Of a DNA stretch of 36,633 nucleotides, positions 18,319 to 25,949 are shown piece by piece. Source of the stretch: Sorangium cellulosum (GTDB lineage: Bacteria > Myxococcota_A > Polyangia > Polyangiales > Polyangiaceae). The notes beneath the pieces were generated by a model. That model was not told the DNA's origin. It did not search any database and saw only the letters and a program-made list of their open reading frames with translations. Positions within the stretch are counted from its first letter, which is position 1. Every line of letters begins with the position of its first letter. A program made the position numbers and the translations under genes. The stretch lies in NCBI RefSeq assembly GCF_001589285.1, contig NZ_JEMA01001018.1:1-36633 (forward strand), read 5' to 3'.

Positions 18319-18980
18319 CGGAGGACGCTGCGACCTTGCGCGAAGCGCACGGGGCTTGGCCGCGGGTGGTGCGGGACGTTGGGGGAAGCGCGCGGGGCTT
18401 GTCCGGAGGTGGCGCGGGACGCAGCGGGAAGCGCGCGGAGCTTCGCCGCAGGTGGTCCAGGACGTAGCGGGAAGCGCGCGGGACTTCGTCGCAGGTGGTG
18501 CAGGACGCTGCGCGAAGCGCGCGGGGCTTCGTCGCAGGTGGTGCAGGACGCTGCGCGAAGCGCGCGGGGCTTCGTCGCAGGTGGTGCAGGACGCTGCGCG
18601 AAGCGCGCGGGGCTTCGTCGCAGGTGGTGCAGGACGCTGCGCGAAGCGCGCGGGGCTTCGTCGCAGGTGGTGCAGGACGCTGCGCGAAGCGCGCGGGGCT
18701 TCGTCGCAGGTGGTGCAGGACGCTGCGCGAAGCGCGCGGGGCTTCGTCGCAGGTGGTGCAGGACGCTGCGCGAAGCGCGCGGGGCTTCGTCGCAGGTGGT
18801 GCAGGACGCTGCGCGAAGCGCGCGGGGCTTCGTCGCAGGTGGTGCAGGACGCTGCGCGAAGCGCGCGGGGCTTCGTCGCAGGTGGTGCAGGACGCTGCGC
18901 GAAGCGCGCGGGGCTTCGTCGCAGGTGGTGCAGGACGCTGCGCGAAGCGCGTGGGGCTTCGTCGCAGGCACTGCGGGCGG
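18319..18980. repeat. 43-bp minisatellite, 11 near-identical units plus diverged units
   Basis: Units begin GCAGGTGGTGCAGGACGCTG and end GCTTCGTC. Eleven copies fill 18491-18963 without gaps (11 x 43 bp); the last differs by one base (GCGTGG for GCGCGG). Three diverged 43-bp copies precede them at 18362, 18405 and 18448, and a rearranged one at 18319. A truncated start (GCAGG) follows at 18964. Each unit contains CGAAGC-N7-GCTTCG, a 6-bp-stem hairpin. The array lies between two outward-facing genes (17224-18105 minus, cas side plus). Because 43 is not a multiple of 3 and the unit lacks stops, frames on both strands are open through it; none is taken as a gene. Confidence 0.93.
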
Positions 18981-19038
18981 GTACACGGGCTGCGTTCGTC
19001 TTCGTCGGCGGCTGCAGGGTGCGGAGACGAGGGCAGGG

Positions 19039-19305
19039 ATGTGGCGGCTGGTTCGTTTCGTCGATCAGTTGATCGGAGAAGGGTCGCCTTCCGGCACCAC
19101 GGTGAGGATTCTCTGCGAGCACCATCCGTGCCAGCTATGCGGAGCACCCGGCAACTTTGCGGATAGCGGACGAGAACAGCTCGTTGCTACGATCGGCTGC
19201 GCCGGTGTGGCTGTTGCAACCTCCCCGGTCCATCCATTGAACCTGGGGATTATTGCTGGAGCTGTCGTGCTGATCGTGTGGATCTTGCAGGGGCAGGGTA
19301 GATGA
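19039..19305 (+). CDS. Possible small membrane protein upstream of the cas genes
   Basis: An 88-aa frame starts at ATG 19039 just after the minisatellite, with GAGGGCAGGG before it. It reads MWRLVRFVDQLIGEG, then a Cys-rich patch (CEHHPCQLCGAPG, two C-x-x-C-like pairs) and two hydrophobic segments. The last of these (LGIIAGAVVLIVWIL, about 70-84) is long enough to cross the membrane. Base composition is less GC-rich than the neighbours and the third-position bias is weak, so coding status is doubtful. It ends 166 bp before cas6 in the same direction. I do not recognise it and do not claim it is a DevI counterpart. Confidence 0.33.
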   Translation: MWRLVRFVDQLIGEGSPSGTTVRILCEHHPCQLCGAPGNFADSGREQLVATIGCAGVAVATSPVHPLNLGIIAGAVVLIVWILQGQGR

Positions 19306-19306
19306 C

Positions 19307-19360
19307 AGAAAGGAATTCTTTCTAACCAAGTTCGGTCGGTTCCGGCTCCTCGAGAACCGA
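19307..19360 (+). promoter_or_regulatory. Two dyad symmetries upstream of the cas operon
   Basis: AGAAAG-N5-CTTTCT lies at 19307-19323, and TCGGTTC-N11-GAACCGA at 19336-19360 (perfect 7-bp arms, 18 bp centre to centre). Both sit in the less GC-rich 166-bp stretch between the small frame and cas6, where the operon promoter is expected. The second has the geometry of an operator for a dimeric regulator; the first could be a second operator or an RNA hairpin. No convincing -35/-10 pair was found in 19306-19471. Confidence 0.35.
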
Positions 19361-19471
19361 GAGACGATTCCGGGCGGTCCGTCATCATAGGAACGCAGCC
19401 GGGTACAACTTCTCTGCTTCATCGATGATGATGCGCCGTTTGTCGCATGAGCGCACAGCCTCTTCAAGGAG

Positions 19472-20107
19472 ATGTCGGTGTCCCAAGAGATCGCACCACG
19501 CGTTGACATCGCGTTCCGCCTCGCGGCGAATCTCGTCCCGCTCGACCACGGCTACGCCCTGTTCGGCGCGATCTGTCGGATCGCCGGCGACCTGCACGGC
19601 GCGGGGTGGCTCGCGGTGCACCCGCTTTCCGGCGTGCCACGGCCTGACGGCCTGCTCGCGGTGGACGCACACCGCGGCCTTCGCCTCCGGCTGGAGCCTG
19701 GCCAGATCGCTCGGGTCCTCTGCCTTGCCGGCAAACGTCTCGAGCTCGACGGACACTCCGCGCGGGTGGGCGTCTCCACGGTGCACGCGATCGAGCCCGC
19801 AGCGGAGCTGCGCGCCCGCATCGTCGTCATCAAGGGCTTCACCGAGCCGGAGCCGTTCCGGGAAGCGCTGCGGCGGCAGCTCGACGCCTTGGAGGTCGTC
19901 GCGCGCATCGAGCTCGGGCGACGGCGCATGATCGCCGTCAACGGCTACACCGTCGTGGGGTTCGAGACGGCGCTGCACGAGCTGACGCCGGAGGGCTCGC
20001 TGCGGGCCCAGTACGCAGGCCTCGGAGGCAAGCAGCGGATGGGGTGCGGCGTGCTCGTGCCCGCCGGGCGTCGCGCTCGCCGGACGCAGGCGCCGGCCGA
20101 GGCGTGA
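19472..20107 (+). CDS. cas6: CRISPR pre-crRNA endoribonuclease Cas6, MYXAN/Dev type
   Basis: Cuts the array transcript within each repeat to give crRNAs. The 211-aa protein has the two-ferredoxin-fold pattern and ends with the glycine-rich loop GLGGKQRMGCGV (183-195), the mark of this Cas6 group, which binds the repeat RNA. His26 (LDHGYALFGA) and His42 (DLHGAGWL) are candidate catalytic residues; the sequence alone does not decide between them. AAGGAG abuts ATG 19472 directly, whereas in-frame GTG 19478 lies 6 nt after it, an ideal distance, so GTG 19478 may be the true start. Its stop overlaps the cas3 start by one base, consistent with coupled translation. It is the first gene of the interference module. 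Confidence 0.9.
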   Translation: MSVSQEIAPRVDIAFRLAANLVPLDHGYALFGAICRIAGDLHGAGWLAVHPLSGVPRPDGLLAVDAHRGLRLRLEPGQIARVLCLAGKRLELDGHSARVGVSTVHAIEPAAELRARIVVIKGFTEPEPFREALRRQLDALEVVARIELGRRRMIAVNGYTVVGFETALHELTPEGSLRAQYAGLGGKQRMGCGVLVPAGRRARRTQAPAEA

Positions 20108-22572
20108 TGCGCTCGCCGCTCCTCGCGAAGTCGTACGACCGCAAGGACTTCAAGCATGGCCCGCCTGATTTCGCGCTGCTGACCCAGCACAGCCGCGACG
20201 TCGCCGCCGCGTGCCGGGCGCTGGCCGATGCGATCGGTCCGGCCGCCCTGGAGGCGGCAGCTCTTGACGCAGGCGAGCTCGAGCGCTTCGCCACGACACT
20301 GCGGCTGTGCGGCTGGATGCAGGACGTCGGGAAGGCCAACAGCGACTTCCAGGCGATGGTCCACGACCAGCCGCAGATCGAGCAGCTCGTGCGGCACGAG
20401 ACCATCTCCGGCTTCCTCGTCTGGCTGGATCCGGCGATCCGTCGCTGGCTCGCGCCGATGGAGGAGGTCCTCATGGTCGCGACGTGGGGCGCGCTCGGCC
20501 ACCACCGCAAGTTCGACGAGCAGGTTGGCATGAACCAGGGCGCCGCGCTGACCGTGCACGCAGCCCACGAGGACTTCGCGACGCTCCTCCGGGACATGGC
20601 GGCCGACCTCGGGCTGCCGGCACCGCCCAGGTTCGAGCGCGATTTCACGATCGGGCGCAGCAAGCGGGACGGTGCGGATCGCGCCGCCGGGCCGATGCGA
20701 CAGCAGATGGTCGACGACTTCCGGGACGCCGAGGCCGACTTCGAGGACGAGCGCCGGCGCCGCTTCGTCGCGCTGGTGAAGGGACTCGGCATCGCCGCCG
20801 ATGTGGCGGCGAGCGCAGTGGCACGGCGCCACGTCATGGCAGCGCGCTACTACTCCCTCCCGGAGTTCATCGCTCACAGTTTGTCGACGCGGCTCACCCG
20901 CAGCGATCTGACCGGACTGGTCCATCGCTGGGCGTGGAGCACCTACGACGGCCGTGCGCCGGTCGACCTCTCGCAGCTTCCACCCGGTTTCGGGTACCGG
21001 CCGTTCCAGGAGCACGTGGCGGCGTCCCCTTCGCTCGTGACGCTGGCGGAGGCGGGGTGCGGCTCCGGGAAGAGCGTCGCCGCCTACCTCTGGGCGCGCG
21101 AATGGTGCGCGCGGCGCGAGATCGCCGGCGCAGCGGGCTTCCGCCTGTTCTTCTGCCTCCCGACCACCGGCACGACCACCGAGCACTTCAAGGACTACGC
21201 GCTCGAGGCGGACGTCCCGGCGGAGCTCGTCCATTCGCGAGCGTCCGTCGACCTGCACACCCTCGCGACGACCGCCGAGCAAGAGGAAGACGAGGACGCG
21301 GGACACGGCGCAGATCGTTTGAACGGCGCCGAGTCAGCGAAGAACGCGCTGAGAGCCGAGCGGGACAAGATCGAGGCGCTCGCGCTCTGGGACGCGCGCA
21401 TCGCGGTGACGACCGCCGACACCGTGCTCGGGCTGATGGCGAACGCACGCCGTGCGCTGTGCGCGCTGCCGGCGATCGTGCAGTCGACGATCGTCTTCGA
21501 CGAGATCCACGCGTTCGACGATCACCTCTTCGGTCACCTGCTGGTGTTCCTGAAGAACTTTCCGGGCATCCCGGTGCTCCTGATGACCGCGTCGCTGCCG
21601 GAGGCGCGCCGGCGCGCGCTGGCCGAGGTTCGCCCCGACGTCCACGTCGTGCCCGGGCCGGCCGACCTGGAGACGCTTCCGCGGTACTGCCTCGTCGAGG
21701 CCGAGAGCTCGACGGCTTGCTGGCCAGAGATCGACGCCTGCCTGCGCGGGGGCGGCAAGGTGCTCTGGGTACGGAACCGGGTCGAGTGGGCGAACGCGGT
21801 GTACCGCGAGGCGATCGCGCGGTTCCCGGAGGTGGGCGTCGACGTGTACCACTCGCGCCTGCGGTACAGGGATCGCAGCCGCCGACACCGTCGCGTGATC
21901 GATCGCTTCAAGCGCGCGGGGACGCCGGCTTTCCTGGTCGCCACGCAGGTGGCAGAGATGTCGCTCGATCTCTCCGCGGACCTGCTGGTCACGGACGAGG
22001 CACCCGTTCCCGCGCTGATCCAGCGCCTCGGACGTCTCAACCGACGCGCCACGCCGACGTCCCCGGGGAGTCCGAAGCGGGCGCTGATCGTGCCCGTCGC
22101 GGTGAAGGAGGCGCTGCCTTACAGCGCGGAAGAGATCGAGGCGAGCCGCGTCTGGAGGAGCAACCTCGCGCAGCTCGGGCGCGCGCTGCACCAGCGCGAT
22201 CTGTCGGAGCAGTTCGCCTCCCTCGCCTCGGCGCATGCGATCGACTACGCCGCCGCCGAGGAGGCCGCCGTCTTCCTGGGCGTCCCGGAGCGCAGCGGCC
22301 TCTGGCGCACGCGCCCTGGTAGCACCCGCGGCGCCGGGTACACGGTCACCGTGCTGCTCGCGCGCGACGTGGCCGCGCACCGGCGGGACCATGGCGACAG
22401 CGTCCCGGCCGCCGAGTGGCTCCGCGAGCACGAGGTTGCGATCCCGATCAAGCAGGCGGTGCTCGGGTGGGCGCGCGTGGCCGGGCTGCCCGTCGCACCC
22501 GAGGACGCTGTCGTCTACGACTACGACGAATCCACCGGAGAAGGGACCGGCGCGCGATGGCGAGAGAGCTGA
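20107..22572 (+). CDS. cas3: CRISPR-associated helicase-nuclease Cas3
   Basis: An 821-aa effector that unwinds and degrades DNA marked by the crRNA complex. The N-terminal HD nuclease has His28 (LTQHSRDVA), the doublet region GWMQDVGKANSDF (Gln72-Asp73 where His-Asp is usual) and GHH (His132, His133). The SF2 helicase has Walker A AGCGSGKS (about 315-322), DEIH (465-468), motif III MTASLP (about 495), VATQVAEMSLDLSADLLVTDEAP and motif VI QRLGRLNRR (639-647). ATG 20107 overlaps the cas6 stop (TGATG); the frame is open further up but that part overlaps cas6. It ends 16 bp inside cas8. All helicase motifs are intact; only the Gln72 change raises doubt about nuclease activity. Confidence 0.96.
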   Translation: MRSPLLAKSYDRKDFKHGPPDFALLTQHSRDVAAACRALADAIGPAALEAAALDAGELERFATTLRLCGWMQDVGKANSDFQAMVHDQPQIEQLVRHETISGFLVWLDPAIRRWLAPMEEVLMVATWGALGHHRKFDEQVGMNQGAALTVHAAHEDFATLLRDMAADLGLPAPPRFERDFTIGRSKRDGADRAAGPMRQQMVDDFRDAEADFEDERRRRFVALVKGLGIAADVAASAVARRHVMAARYYSLPEFIAHSLSTRLTRSDLTGLVHRWAWSTYDGRAPVDLSQLPPGFGYRPFQEHVAASPSLVTLAEAGCGSGKSVAAYLWAREWCARREIAGAAGFRLFFCLPTTGTTTEHFKDYALEADVPAELVHSRASVDLHTLATTAEQEEDEDAGHGADRLNGAESAKNALRAERDKIEALALWDARIAVTTADTVLGLMANARRALCALPAIVQSTIVFDEIHAFDDHLFGHLLVFLKNFPGIPVLLMTASLPEARRRALAEVRPDVHVVPGPADLETLPRYCLVEAESSTACWPEIDACLRGGGKVLWVRNRVEWANAVYREAIARFPEVGVDVYHSRLRYRDRSRRHRRVIDRFKRAGTPAFLVATQVAEMSLDLSADLLVTDEAPVPALIQRLGRLNRRATPTSPGSPKRALIVPVAVKEALPYSAEEIEASRVWRSNLAQLGRALHQRDLSEQFASLASAHAIDYAAAEEAAVFLGVPERSGLWRTRPGSTRGAGYTVTVLLARDVAAHRRDHGDSVPAAEWLREHEVAIPIKQAVLGWARVAGLPVAPEDAVVYDYDESTGEGTGARWRES

Positions 22573-24110
22573 TCTACCGGCTCACGAACCCGAACTACAC
22601 CGTCTACCATCGCGCGGCGCTCGGAGGCCTTGCGTCGACGGTGCTCGCGTGGCGATCGAGGCGGGGCAGCGCCCCCGCCGGGATCGAGCACGACGTCCAG
22701 CGCGATGGTGTGAGGCTCGCGTGGGGCGACGACCTTGCCGATCAGGAGGCGCTGCAGCGGATCCTCGACGCGTCGTTCCGGCTCACCAAGGACAAGCTGA
22801 TCGATCTCGTCGGCCAGGCCGTGGCTGAGGACAACGTCGAGCTGCGGGTCGCCATCCACAACGGCCTCTGCGCGACGTTCCTGCAGCACAACAAGATGCG
22901 CCCGTCGGAGAAGGAGCCGAGGCGCGTCGAGATCAGGAGCGCGGACGACGAGTCCCGCGGGTTGTTCACGTACAAGGCGATCACCTCGTACGCCCATCAG
23001 AAGGCGCAGGGGACCGGGCTGCTCGATCCGGCGAAGAAGGGCTCGGCGGCGGGGCGCTTCCCCGCGGTCGCGACGATCCCGCAGTCCGTGGTCCCGGGCG
23101 CTGTGGCGGGCATGCAGCCGCTCCAGACCGCCCCGGAGGAGGCGATCCTGCTGCTCTACCTGATGGTGGGCAGCGCGGTGTTCCTGCTGCGCCCGAGGAC
23201 GTACAGGGAGAAAATGCAGGCGTGCATCGTCGTGCCGGACGTGCGCGATCTGGTCGCGTTCTCCAGGGCGCTGCGCGCCGTGGCGAGCGTCGACGTCAAG
23301 CGGCCCCGGTTGACCGGCGGTTATCTCGGACGCATTGCCGGCGGCGTCGAGGAGGCGGCGCTGCGGCTCCTCATCGATCTGACTGCGGACGACCTGCGCG
23401 ACAACCCCGCCGTGGCGGGTCTCCACGCGATCGCGATGGGGAAGGTCGCGTGGGACAAGAACCAGATCAACCGGAGCGCCACGGTCCGGCTCGGGCTGAC
23501 CTACGCCGAGCTCGATGTGTTCCTGCGCGCGAGCAAGCACCTCGGGAAGACGAGGATCGTTCCGGGGAGCAAGGGCGACGGCTACGCGGTGCCGATGAGC
23601 CCCGTCCCGGAGCTCGTCGCGGCGAACCTCGCCGCCGGCCGGCACTGGGCGGCGCACTTCCGCGACCTCGTCGGCGAGTCGAAGGATTTCTCCAGGATGC
23701 GCTTCGCGCGGAAAGGGCTGCAAGAGATGAAGGAGGCCATCAGGGACGGCGTCGATCAGGCCGTCATCGATATGTTCCACGAGGCGTGGCGGTGGAAGAT
23801 GCGCGCGCTCGGGGAGCGGGCGCGCAGCGAAGGGGCGCCCTTCGAGTGGGCGGTCGAGCGGGAGCAGGAGCGGATCCGGAACTCGATCTTGCGCGCCAAG
23901 ACCGCCGATGCGCTCGCTGGCTGGTTCCTACGTTTCTGTGCCGACGCCACGCAAGGGGGGACGCTGGCCGCGGCGAGGAAGGAGGCCGCGACGCTGCGCG
24001 AGTTCCTCTTCAACGAGCGAAACGCGAGCCGATTGCAGAACCTGCTCCTCTTCGCGCTCGTCAGCTACGCGAAGGACGACACCAAGGGGCAGACCAAAGG
24101 AGAGGCATGA
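22557..24110 (+). CDS. devT: CRISPR large subunit Cas8, Csx13/DevT family
   Basis: Large subunit of the crRNA-guided surveillance complex, expected to read the PAM and recruit Cas3. The 517-aa protein begins MARELIYRLTNPNYTVYHRAALGGLA. Its N-terminal part matches the Cas8a1/Csx13 MYXAN pattern (fitness to the Myxococcus DevT group is from memory of the family). The C-terminal half is helical with many Arg/Lys (about 390-460), as expected for DNA contact. ATG 22557, preceded by GGAGAAGGGA at about 10 nt, lies 16 bp inside cas3. Cas8 proteins diverge fast; the identification rests on this N-terminus and on its place between cas3 and cas7. DevT is also required for normal fruiting-body timing in Myxococcus. 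Confidence 0.88.
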   Translation: MARELIYRLTNPNYTVYHRAALGGLASTVLAWRSRRGSAPAGIEHDVQRDGVRLAWGDDLADQEALQRILDASFRLTKDKLIDLVGQAVAEDNVELRVAIHNGLCATFLQHNKMRPSEKEPRRVEIRSADDESRGLFTYKAITSYAHQKAQGTGLLDPAKKGSAAGRFPAVATIPQSVVPGAVAGMQPLQTAPEEAILLLYLMVGSAVFLLRPRTYREKMQACIVVPDVRDLVAFSRALRAVASVDVKRPRLTGGYLGRIAGGVEEAALRLLIDLTADDLRDNPAVAGLHAIAMGKVAWDKNQINRSATVRLGLTYAELDVFLRASKHLGKTRIVPGSKGDGYAVPMSPVPELVAANLAAGRHWAAHFRDLVGESKDFSRMRFARKGLQEMKEAIRDGVDQAVIDMFHEAWRWKMRALGERARSEGAPFEWAVEREQERIRNSILRAKTADALAGWFLRFCADATQGGTLAAARKEAATLREFLFNERNASRLQNLLLFALVSYAKDDTKGQTKGEA

Positions 24111-24113
24111 ACG

Positions 24114-25130
24114 ATGGCCACGAACTATCTTTATGGCACGGTGCTGACGGGCGAGGCGGTCGCAGCCAATAACCGCGGCGAGAACATCGGCAACACGACG
24201 ACCCTGCAGAAGGTCTTCCACCAGGACGACCTCCACACGAGCGTTTCCGCGGAGGCGATCCGCTTCGCGATCCGCTATCGATTCCAGCTCCAGGGGCTCC
24301 GGGTCAACCGCAGCTATGACGGCGGCTTAGGCAAGCTCGTCTATGTCGACGAGAAGCGCACCGGGTGGGATCCTTCCCGAGAGGTCTTTGTCGATGATGA
24401 CCTCATGGGCTTCATGGATGCAGTGGCTGCGGCCAAGGAGCGAGAGGAAGAGGAGGGTGACGAAGCGGAGGATGACGCGGACGCCTCAGGAGCGAAGGCG
24501 ACGGGCAAGAAGGGAAAGCAAGCCGCCAGGCCGAAGGCGAGGGGCAAGACCACGAAGCGCCCGAGCCCGCTCGCGGTCGGTCGGGCTGTTTCGCTGCGCC
24601 CATACCGCGGAGAGCTCTCGTACAATGCTGTCAGCGGCGACAAGACGGAGAACAAGCTCTCGCTCTACAGCGCCGAGATGCACACGACCGAGTATCAGTA
24701 CTCGTTCGGCCTGAACCTCGGCGACGTTGTCGACAAGCGGAACATCGGTCACCTCGTCGACGCGATCCTCGATCCGCCGTCGGTCGCGGGCAACCACGCG
24801 CGCTTCGCGTACGATTTCTCGCCGGCGTCGATCGTCCTCCGGCTCACGCACGCGCACTCGTCCCGGATCCAGAACTGCTTCGATCACGACGAGGCCCGCC
24901 GGACCTACAAGGTCGATCGCCTTCTTCATCGCGTGCAGAGCGGCGACGTCCCCGCGGGCGAGCTCATCGTCGCGGGCGAGATCGCCGCGACGCAGGCCGG
25001 GTCGCGGCTGAAGGAGCTCGGCGCGACCGTCCTGCCCGGGATCGCGGCGGCGGGCGTGGAGACGCGGGCGCGCATCGCCAGGCTCGGGGGGCCGTTCGCG
25101 GCGGTCGCCGCGTCGGGCGCCGGCGGATGA
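24114..25130 (+). CDS. devR: CRISPR backbone subunit Cas7, DevR family
   Basis: Multi-copy subunit that polymerises along the crRNA to form the backbone of the surveillance complex. 338 aa. The N-terminus LYGTVLTGEAVAANNRGENI, with the NRGEN motif at 20-24, and SAEAIRFAIRYRFQ (45-58) are typical of the Cas7/Cst2/DevR family. Residues about 105-150 are a charged low-complexity insert, first acidic (REEEEGDEAEDD) then basic (KKGKQAARPKARGK), probably a flexible loop. AAAGGAGA about 10 nt upstream supports ATG 24114. It follows devT by 3 bp and overlaps cas5 by ATGA. In Myxococcus DevR is a developmental regulator; here that role is unknown. Confidence 0.94.
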   Translation: MATNYLYGTVLTGEAVAANNRGENIGNTTTLQKVFHQDDLHTSVSAEAIRFAIRYRFQLQGLRVNRSYDGGLGKLVYVDEKRTGWDPSREVFVDDDLMGFMDAVAAAKEREEEEGDEAEDDADASGAKATGKKGKQAARPKARGKTTKRPSPLAVGRAVSLRPYRGELSYNAVSGDKTENKLSLYSAEMHTTEYQYSFGLNLGDVVDKRNIGHLVDAILDPPSVAGNHARFAYDFSPASIVLRLTHAHSSRIQNCFDHDEARRTYKVDRLLHRVQSGDVPAGELIVAGEIAATQAGSRLKELGATVLPGIAAAGVETRARIARLGGPFAAVAASGAGG

Positions 25131-25801
25131 TCACCGTTCACGTCGAGGCGCCGTACGCGAGCTTCCGCAAGTCCTACGCGCGATCGTTCGCCGAGAGCTA
25201 TCCGTTCGCGCCTCCGGCGACGGTGTACGGCATGCTCCTGTCGCTCGTCGGCGAGCGATCGCGCGCGCGTCACGCCGGGGTGCGCCTCGCGTTCGCGTAC
25301 GCGCGCCAGCCGGCCGTCGCGACGACGCTCCGCAAGCTGAGCCGGTACAAGTACGGCGTGGCCTCCAAGCAGGAGAAGCTCGGCAACGCGCCCGATTTCG
25401 TGGAGACGCTCTGCGGGGTCGACTTCCTTTGCTGGATCGACAGCTCGGGCGAGGCTGCGCCGGCGCTGCGCGGCGCCGCCGCGACGCGCCTGGAGGAGCG
25501 CATCCAGCAGGCCGCGCTGTCGCCGGAGACGATCACGCGCAGCGGCATCGTGTGCCTGGGCCTCAGCGATGACGCGGTCGACGCGGTGAGCCTGGTGAGC
25601 CAGCCGGAAGGCCAGTGGCGGTGGCTGGTTCCAGACGAGGCCGGGGAGGTCGAGCTGCCCACGTGGGTCGATCACGTGGGCTCGTTTCACACGCGCTGGC
25701 GGCGATTTCGTTTCGACGCGGAGCCGCGGCAGGTATCGGGGTCGCCTCCGCCGGAGCGCTTCGTTCCGATCGACGATCCCCGCCCTGGGCCAGGCTCATG
25801 A
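25127..25801 (+). CDS. devS: CRISPR subunit Cas5, DevS family
   Basis: Caps the 5' handle of the crRNA in the surveillance complex. 224 aa with the Cas5 RRM-type start MITVHVEAPYASFRKSYARSF, then the family-typical SYPFAPPATVYGMLLSLVGE (24-43), where P-P-A-T-x-x-G-M-L-L is the hallmark. The centre has a basic patch (LRKLSRYKYG, about 68-77). The C-terminus is short and Pro-rich. Its ATG overlaps the cas7 stop by 4 bp (ATGA), so the two are coupled. It is the last gene of the interference block; a 148-bp gap follows before the adaptation genes. Confidence 0.93.
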   Translation: MITVHVEAPYASFRKSYARSFAESYPFAPPATVYGMLLSLVGERSRARHAGVRLAFAYARQPAVATTLRKLSRYKYGVASKQEKLGNAPDFVETLCGVDFLCWIDSSGEAAPALRGAAATRLEERIQQAALSPETITRSGIVCLGLSDDAVDAVSLVSQPEGQWRWLVPDEAGEVELPTWVDHVGSFHTRWRRFRFDAEPRQVSGSPPPERFVPIDDPRPGPGS

Positions 25802-25949
25802 GCGTCCCCGAGGGAGCCTGACGAGTGCCTGTTTCAGGCCATTCCGGGGTCGTGATTCTTATTTCCACTGGATTGTACGGACACGACTGCCGAAGATCGC
25901 TGGCAAGCGCTGGCGCGATGGTCATGCCGGCGCCCGTGAGCGAGCTGCC
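25802..25949 (+). other. 148-bp gap between interference and adaptation genes
   Basis: The only sizeable gap in the otherwise tight cas operon. It contains a small hairpin GCCTG-TTT-CAGGC (25827-25839) soon after the cas5 stop, then an AT-richer stretch (about 25852-25882, TTCTTATTTCCACTGG and GGATTGTACGG) that could hold a promoter for cas4-cas1 and cas2. No -35/-10 pair is good enough to call. A frame from 25825 runs through it into cas4 in another phase and is judged a shadow. Confidence 0.4.

Noticed and set aside
18117..19166. Long frames of repeated peptides on both strands across 18300-18970
   Set aside because: The 43-bp unit has no stop codons and shifts frame each copy, so frames are open on both strands. 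No start, ribosome site or non-repeat domain supports a gene.
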